Below are positions 58,633 through 64,000 of a DNA stretch of 64,000 nucleotides, piece by piece (the first letter of the stretch is position 1; each line of letters begins with the position of its first letter). Made by a program: the position numbers and the translations under genes. Origin of the DNA: Diaprepes abbreviatus (taxonomy: Eukaryota > Arthropoda > Insecta > Coleoptera > Curculionidae); assembly GCA_034092305.1 (NCBI GenBank), contig JASJET010000135.1, positions 2,322,501 through 2,386,500 of the forward strand. The letters are read 5' to 3'. The notes under the pieces were generated by a model, which was not told where the DNA came from, did not search any database, and saw only the letters and a program-made list of their open reading frames with translations.

Positions 58633-60246
58633 TAATAGCTATATAATTATTTTATATATTAAATAATTATTTTATTTTATATTATATTAATAAATTATAA
58701 TACGTTGTATTATTTAACTATTAGTGAAAGAATTGTTAAAATCAGTTAGGCAGTTTCAGTAATTATTTCGAGTAAGTATTATTTTATATGTCATTCTTTG
58801 CTTGATATAGATTTCTTCCTCTTATTGTCTTGAGCTCTTTGTCTTGTTTACTCTTTTTTTAAACTTTTTTGTAAGAACATATGCAAATTAAAAAAAAAGG
58901 ACATTCCATGTAGAATTTGATCCTCTTTAATTTTCAAGTCGAAATTTTGAAATCGAGACGTTTTTGCGCGCCTAAAAATTCATTAGGGAAGTTAATGATT
59001 CTAATAATCTCTAATAAAAATATATTATTACTACTGATCTCAAATAAAAAATACCCAAATACAACACCAAACTTTAAGTGATTTGGTTGGTAGGGCTAAA
59101 TCCGAAAAAACTTATAAAAACTCAAGTTTTCAACTAGTCGAGCTAATAATCTTTTAAAGATTATTTATTATCTAAGTTGTCCAGAATATTGACATCGGGT
59201 ACATAATAATAAAATAACCGTACATTCTTTGAACACCAACAAGAATCTCAAATAATAGTTCTTAGTTACATAGTAAAAACTCTTACGTATACAAACATAA
59301 AACCCCGGAGTTCCTAGAAGTACGAACGAAGTAATAACTAGTAAAATAACAAAAGGTCCCAGTCATCAAAATGCAAGAAGTTACGACCAACTAGGAATTT
59401 GAATGATAAAGAAACCGCCTGTTCTGTTAACTTTACGCCCACCAAATAAGAAAATGATCAGGGGCGGAATTCTGTACTACTCAGTATATGCATTTTGGAA
59501 TGTCATTATTCTATGACCTTGCTTTTAACGCAAAATGCCGATCGGATCAGTATCATCGGATGGAAACTTTTTAAAGCCTAATGTGTTTTTCAAAAACTGA
59601 TCCATCCGATTCAATTCTTTACAATAAAACAAAGAAATGATATTGAGCAGAAAGAGATGCCAGCCGTTCTTCTCTCTTTAAATATGGCAACAACTGTAGG
59701 TAGATGTGACCAACTATTTTGAAAAAAAAAAACAAATAAATTCGATTTGTATTTCGTTTACAAGAGTTCAAAGAATATTTAATTTCTTCCGATTTCGATA
59801 TATTTTTTTCCTAACTTTTTTCTTTTCTCTCTGCTTCTATTTGGAACATATTAATCAAGAAAATTTACAAAAAATTTTCCAATTTCCTCTTTTATAAAAA
59901 TGATAGATTAAATATTAACAAAAAAAAAAGAAATCATCTGCTGACGTGCGCTATATATGACATAAAAACTTAAATATGTCAAAAAAACGTTTAGATTAAG
60001 GTATAAGATATGATAGATAAGATGTGCTTAGAATCTTAGACAGAATTCAAAAATTTAATAATACATAGGGTGTTTCGTTTAAAATAAGCAAGTTGACACC
60101 TACTTCCGCTATAACCGGAAGTGCATCTTGAAAATATTTTAGCTCGATTGCCCCTATTGACATTAGTATACCGTCAAATTTTCATAATTTTTCTACATAT
60201 AGTTTTCCATATATAGATCGAATTGTTTCGCGGTGGGACACACTGT
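58633..60246. other. no recognisable gene; possible short element before the (TA)n tract
   Basis: AT-rich. At 60067-60245, agggtgtttcgtttaaaata and gcggtgggacacactgta could be the ends of a small mariner-type MITE, but the two ends match poorly. Confidence 0.35.
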
Positions 60247-60255
60247 ATGTATATG

Positions 60256-60339
<84 letters not shown>
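60247..60339. repeat. (TA)n microsatellite
   Basis: About 93 bp of AT dinucleotides with two interrupting G bases, immediately left of the ribozyme-bearing tandem repeat. Confidence 0.95.
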
Positions 60340-60341
<2 letters not shown>

Positions 60342-60517
60342 TATCCACATTATGCCGTTGTAGTGCTGAAATCGCATTCAGAAAACGTACAACTATATAT
60401 CTCACACGGAGGAATCCGTGAAAGCCATATAAACATATATACGCCATCCAGCGGGAGGTCGGTGAAGCCGCCTTCAGTATTTGCATGCTTCTTTCCGATC
60501 TGTCCTTTGCACAGCCA

Positions 60518-60565
60518 GGTGCATGTCGGTACCCTGATGAGTCTAGTTGAGACAAAACATGTACC
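60518..60565 (+). ncRNA. hammerhead ribozyme motif, unit 1 (core G changed)
   Basis: Stem III strands ggtgcatg (60518-60525) and catgtacc (60558-60565) pair over 8 bp with one G-U. Then TC (cleavage site after the C), ggtacc as a potential stem I, CTGATGA (60534-60540), helix II gtct/agac with the loop changed to agttg (gtctagttgagac), and AAAA where the core needs GAAA. The G12-to-A change should abolish or strongly reduce cleavage in this unit. Confidence 0.65.
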
Positions 60566-60969
60566 CCTGCCGTATTACTGTGACGGGGAGGGTAAGTTTT
60601 GACTTTCTTCTCGATATGGTGGTACAGGTAGGCTATCATCTCGATGATGGTGGAGTAGGATAAATTGTATTCTACAACAATTTGTTCTAACTGTGCAACC
60701 TCTAACACAGAAATGATATGATGGAGAGGAGTTTGCATTTACTGTTCGCATTTTACTTCATTCATATACGGAGCTGCATATAGTTGTACGTTTGCTGAAT
60801 GTGATTTCAGCGCTACAACGGCATAATGTGGATATATCCACTGATATTGCATCTCACACAGAGGAATCCATGAAAGCCACATAAATATATATACGCCATT
60901 CGGCGGGAGGTCGGCGAAGCCGCATTCAGTATTTGCATGCTTCCTTCCGATCTGTCCTTTGCACAGCCA

Positions 60970-61017
60970 GGTGCATGCCGGTACCTTGATGAGTCTAGTA
61001 GAGACGAAACATGTACC
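60970..61017 (+). ncRNA. hammerhead ribozyme motif, unit 2 (two core changes)
   Basis: Same layout: ggtgcatg and catgtacc pair as stem III, helix II gtct-agtag-agac, and GAAA intact. Two core positions are altered: the cleavage triplet is GCC in place of GTC, and CTGATGA has become TTGATGA. It is probably inactive. Confidence 0.65.
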
Positions 61018-61411
61018 TCTGCCGTATCACTGTGGCGGGGAGGGTAAGTTTTGATTTTCTTCTCGGTATGGTGGTACAGGTAGACCATCATCTCGATGGT
61101 GGTGGAATAGGATAAATTGCATTCTACAACATTTTATTCTAACTGTGCAACCTCTAACACAGAAAGGATATGATGGAGAGGAGTTTGCATCTACTGTTTG
61201 CATTCATATACGGAGCTGCATATAGTTGTATGTTTGCTGAATGTGATTTCAGCGCTACAACGGCATAATGTGGACATATCCACTGCTATTGCATCTCACA
61301 CCGAGGAATCCGTGAAAGCCACATAAACATATATACGCCATCCGGCGAGAGGTCGGCGAAACCGCGTTCAGTATTTGCATGCTTCCTTCCGATCTGTTCT
61401 TTGCACAGCCA

Positions 61412-61459
61412 GGTGCATGTCGGTACACTGATGAGTCTAGTAGAGACGAAACATGTACC
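61412..61459 (+). ncRNA. hammerhead ribozyme motif, unit 3 (catalytic core intact)
   Basis: ggtgcatg (61412-61419) pairs with catgtacc (61452-61459) as an 8-bp stem III. GTC places the cleavage site after C61421; ggtaca lies between site and core; CTGATGA is at 61428-61434; helix II is gtct-agtag-agac (4 bp, canonical G-C closing pair); GAAA is at 61448-61451. All conserved core bases are present. The weak point is stem I: only ggtaca is available, where unit 1 has the palindrome ggtacc, so stable stem I would need pairing in trans or tolerance of a minimal helix. With the open end at stem III this is a type III layout. Confidence 0.75.
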
Positions 61460-61591
61460 TCTGCCGTATCACTGTGGCGGAGAGGATAAGTTTTGACTTT
61501 CTTCTCGGTATGGTGGTACAGGGGAATAGGATAAAATGCATTCTACAACAATTTGATGGATAGGAATGCGCATTTACTGTTCGCATTTTAC

Positions 61592-61593
<2 letters not shown>

Positions 61594-61651
<58 letters not shown>
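61594..61651. repeat. (TA)n microsatellite carrying a mariner-type insertion
   Basis: About 58 bp of AT dinucleotides. The last TA (61650-61651) is the target dinucleotide of the element that starts at 61652. Confidence 0.95.
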
Positions 61652-61654
<3 letters not shown>

Positions 61655-64000
61655 GGTGTCCAAGATAAGGATCCTAAGCATGGGGATCTCAGTACCTGTT
61701 GGAGTTACAGCTTAGGTTTAATTAGAAAAAAGTTGCGTACTTTGAAGCGTATTTACATGCCGTTGAGAAACTTTAAAAATTTTCATGGCCAGCTGAGATA
61801 TTGGGGAAAAACGAAAATTTGATGAAATAGATTTTATTTTTTTGTGACTTTATTTTAAAAGATATTAAAAAACTAATAAAACTTTTTCATTAGCAGTTTT
61901 TAGGTACTACGTGATGGAGTTTTTAAATTTTATATCCGACGTTTCGTTTTCGAGAAACCATCATCAACTTTATTTTTTATAAGGGCCAAAAAAAAAGTAT
62001 ACCCTGTATCTGATTCCCTTTTTTATTACAAATTCAACGATGTATCACATGTCACATTTTTTTTGTTAGATAAAAGAATAAATGCGATTTTTCTATTTTT
62101 TTAAACATATTTTTAAGTAGGCTTTGCAAACAAATAATGCTTTGACACTTTGACGTAAATACCTGTTATGAGTTATTGATCTCACATATTAGTTAATATC
62201 TATTTACAGAGCAATGAAGCTGAATGGAGCATAGTACTACTTAGAAACAAGAAAATTTAATCTACCATAAATTTAACCATAAGATAATCATTATTTTAAT
62301 GATATACAAAGAATGATAAATTATTTAAAAATAACTAAAACAACAAATAAATTAACAATTTTTTTTATTCAATTTAAAGCAGGTGTTCAAACAGATTTCC
62401 GTTATTTTCCAGACATAAATATGATCTTCTTATGGTAGAATTTAAAACATCACGCAACATGTCAGGTGTAATACTGTTGAATGCATTAGTTACACATTCT
62501 CGTAACTGCTGCTCAGTCTCAAAAGAATGATGGTATATTTGGCTTTTAAGAAACCCCCAAAGAAAGAAGTCCATAGGGGTTAAGTCCGGAGATCGCGCTG
62601 GCCAAGGCACTTCACTGGAGGTTCCAATCCACTTTCCAGGAAATCGCTGCGTAAGATACTCGCGAACCTGCCTAGAATTATGTGCAGGAGCACCGTCTTG
62701 TTGAAACCAACAGGTATTAACCTGTGCCAGAGGTAAATCCTCCAAGCAGTCTTCTAAATTATTTTGTAATAATTGAAGGTATCGTTCTCCAGTTAACGAA
62801 CTATGGTAGATAAATGGACCTAGTATTTCGGTACCGAAAATTCCACACCACATATTAAACCCAAAACGCTCCTGATGTCTTGAAATTTTTTGAACACGCG
62901 GATTCTGTTGCGCCCAGTAATGAGTATTCCGGCGGTTAAAGACACCATTATTAGTGACTAGACTTTCGTCAGACCATATTATTTTTGCAGGGAAATTGAT
63001 ATCATCTTCACATGCGCGTGTATACCACTCACAGAAATGCCGGCGTCGTTCAAGATCCCTTGGTTTAAGTGCTTGGCAAATCCTAAATTTATAGGGGTGA
63101 TATCTATTTTTACGCAAAATAAATTGAGCAGTGGATTTGGCTACTCCTAAATTTTTTTCAATTTGCCTGCAAGAGATGTCAGGGTTCTCAACAACTGCTT
63201 GTAATACGTTATTTTGGGTTTCTTCGGAAGAATCCTTTTTTCGGGATGAAACTGACTTTTTAAATGATCCATATTGTTTTAAATTTCGCGCCAACTGTAA
63301 GAAAATGGACTTACATGGTTGCTTTCTATCTGGAAATTTATTTAGATACATTGCTGCAGTATTTATAGTATTCTTCTGGCACAAAATGTAGCAGGTCAGC
63401 ATGTCAAACTTTTCTTCATGACTATAATGGCCACCCGGCATATTCGACGATAATAACACAATAATAATTATTCAACAATAAACAATAACAACAGTAACAA
63501 CAACGACAAGAACTCTACAAACAACTTAATAACTCTAAATCAACTTAACAATTATTATTTTATCTTACCATAAACATTAAATTAAGTCATATGTGACAGA
63601 ATAACAGGTATTTACGTCAAAGTGTCAAAGCATTATTTGTTTGCAAAGCCTACTTAAAAATATGTTTAAAAAAATAGAAAAATCGCATTTTTTTTTTGTC
63701 TAACAAAAAAAATATGACATGTGATACATCGTTGAATTTGTAATAAAAAATGGAATCAGATACAGGGTATACTTTTTTTTTGGGCCATATAAAAAAATAA
63801 AGTTGATGATGGTTTCTCGAAAACAAAACGTCGGATATAAAATTTAAAAACGCCATCACGTATTATCTAAAAAGTGCCAATGAAAAAGTTTTATTAGTTT
63901 TTTAATATCTTTTAAAATAAAGTCACAAAAAAATAAAATCTATTTCGTCAAATTTTCGTTTTTCCCCAATATCTCAGCTGGCCATGAAAATTTTTAAAGT
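61652..64000 (-). mobile_element. DD41D mariner-type element, third family, right end outside the window
   Basis: The left end cagggtgtccaagataagg follows TA. The left inverted repeat runs 61652 to about 62172; its partner begins near 63594 and continues to the end of the window (base 64000 pairs with about 61770), so the element should end near 64118. A transposase gene on the minus strand is complete. A secondary terminus-like motif (tatacagggtatac-type) occurs in both arms (about 61998 and 63763). Confidence 0.9.
62374..63441 (-). CDS. DD41D Tc1/mariner transposase, apparently intact
   Basis: The first ATG of the frame is at 63441 (MPGGHYSHEEKFDMLTCYIL), giving 355 residues to TAA at 62374-62376. 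Domain order: N-terminal DUF4817-like region, hinge KKSVSSRKKDSSEETQ, helix-turn-helix SCRQIEKNLGVAKSTAQFIL, then the DDE domain with IIWSDESLVTNNG (first Asp), CWFQQDGAPAHNSRQ (second) and PARSPDLTPMDFFLWGFLK (third), 41 residues between the last two. It ends NNGNLFEHLL, the usual C-terminus. No stop, frameshift or catalytic substitution is visible. With the element's left end intact, this copy could encode an active enzyme; only its right terminus cannot be checked here. Confidence 0.92.
   Translation of the reverse strand: MPGGHYSHEEKFDMLTCYILCQKNTINTAAMYLNKFPDRKQPCKSIFLQLARNLKQYGSFKKSVSSRKKDSSEETQNNVLQAVVENPDISCRQIEKNLGVAKSTAQFILRKNRYHPYKFRICQALKPRDLERRRHFCEWYTRACEDDINFPAKIIWSDESLVTNNGVFNRRNTHYWAQQNPRVQKISRHQERFGFNMWCGIFGTEILGPFIYHSSLTGERYLQLLQNNLEDCLEDLPLAQVNTCWFQQDGAPAHNSRQVREYLTQRFPGKWIGTSSEVPWPARSPDLTPMDFFLWGFLKSQIYHHSFETEQQLRECVTNAFNSITPDMLRDVLNSTIRRSYLCLENNGNLFEHLL

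Larger units (their letters stand above)
60341..61593 (+). repeat. tandem repeat of about 445-bp units with hammerhead motifs (retrozyme- or satellite-like)
   Basis: Anchored on ctcacacNgaggaatcc, units run 60401-60852 (452 bp), 60853-61294 (442 bp) and a partial third, 61295-61593 (about 299 bp), which lacks its last third and ends at a (TA)n tract. The units are about 90% alike by eye. The stretch 60341-60397 is an inverted copy of the end of a unit (compare tacaacggcataatgtggat near 60816 with atccacattatgccgttgta at the left). A hammerhead motif sits about 120 bp into each unit. Open frames on the minus strand through the array follow the repeat and have no recognisable protein motif. Confidence 0.85.

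Noticed and set aside
60067..60245. Small MITE between agggtgtttcg and gggacacactgta
   Set aside because: The supposed ends match at too few positions and no clear TA pair frames them.
60193..61091. Minus-strand open frames through the 445-bp tandem array, reading HVLSQLDSSGYRHAPGCAKD
   Set aside because: The frames recur because the DNA unit recurs, and they overlap the ribozyme core. No recognisable domain; the conserved feature is the RNA fold on the plus strand.
61412..61475. Type I reading of the hammerhead (hairpin stem III after GAAA, open stem I)
   Set aside because: After GAAAC no downstream strand pairs with the bases before CTGATGA, and position 1.1/2.1 would be C against A or C. 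The type III arrangement pairs 8 of 8 positions.
1..64000. tRNA, rRNA and CRISPR features
   Set aside because: Looked for tRNA B-box-like ggttcga sequences and spaced short repeats; the few partial matches (for example ggttcgagttc near 13861) lie in transposase relics and do not fold as a tRNA. No CRISPR-like array.

Overview
The window looks like AT-rich intergenic or intronic DNA from an animal, most likely an insect. The evidence is the density and mix of mobile elements (mariner/Tc1 DD41D, RTE-like and jockey/I-like non-LTR, Penelope-like, gypsy, hAT, PIF/Harbinger, Transib-like), seven long (TA)n microsatellites, eukaryotic splice-like signals, and the absence of any operon structure. 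I cannot name the species. No complete host gene is visible. One short first coding exon (minus strand, 20600-20704) and two small candidate exons (about 9.9-10.25 kb) are the only possible host coding sequence.

Layout. 0.5-4.25 kb: a decayed reverse transcriptase (RT) with an internal triplication, into which a DD41D mariner-type element is inserted. 4.7-7.4 kb: a second copy of that element in opposite orientation, with inverted repeats of about 655 bp. 8-9.5 kb: a foldback element ending near a (TA)n tract. 10.5-12.5 kb: a young 5'-truncated RTE-like insertion with an 11-bp target duplication and an open RT frame. 13.6-15.5 kb: a Transib/RAG1-like relic and a mariner-type relic. 17.2-19.0 kb: a second 5'-truncated RTE-like insertion. 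21.5-23.6 kb: a MITE and a hAT-type element (8-bp duplication) that contains a jockey-like RT relic. 27-32.7 kb: mariner and gypsy relics and an RT fragment. 34.5-39.8 kb: two diverged copies of an unrecognised repeat with a protein-coding signature, separated by a jockey-like relic. 40.8-43.3 kb: a Tc1-like element with very long inverted repeats and a nested RT fragment. 44.6-51 kb: three I/jockey-like relics and a 1.07-kb palindromic element. 51.9-54.9 kb: Penelope-like fragments in head-to-head arrangement, one split by a PIF/Harbinger derivative. 56.3-58.6 kb: another DD41D element with one stop codon. 60.3-61.6 kb: a tandem array of about 445-bp units, each with a hammerhead ribozyme motif. 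61.65 kb to the end: a DD41D element with an apparently intact transposase, inserted in a (TA)n tract and running off the window.

How the parts fit together. The elements are mutually nested: DD41D in an RT relic, RT pieces in hAT and Tc1 elements, Harbinger in Penelope, a palindromic element in a jockey-type relic. This gives a relative chronology. The most functionally suggestive parts are the intact DD41D transposase near the right edge, the open RTE RT frame, and the hammerhead-bearing tandem repeat. Its architecture resembles animal retrozymes, which are thought to be moved by Penelope-like retroelements, and Penelope-like fragments lie about 6-9 kb away. All family names rest on motifs read by eye; no database search was possible.
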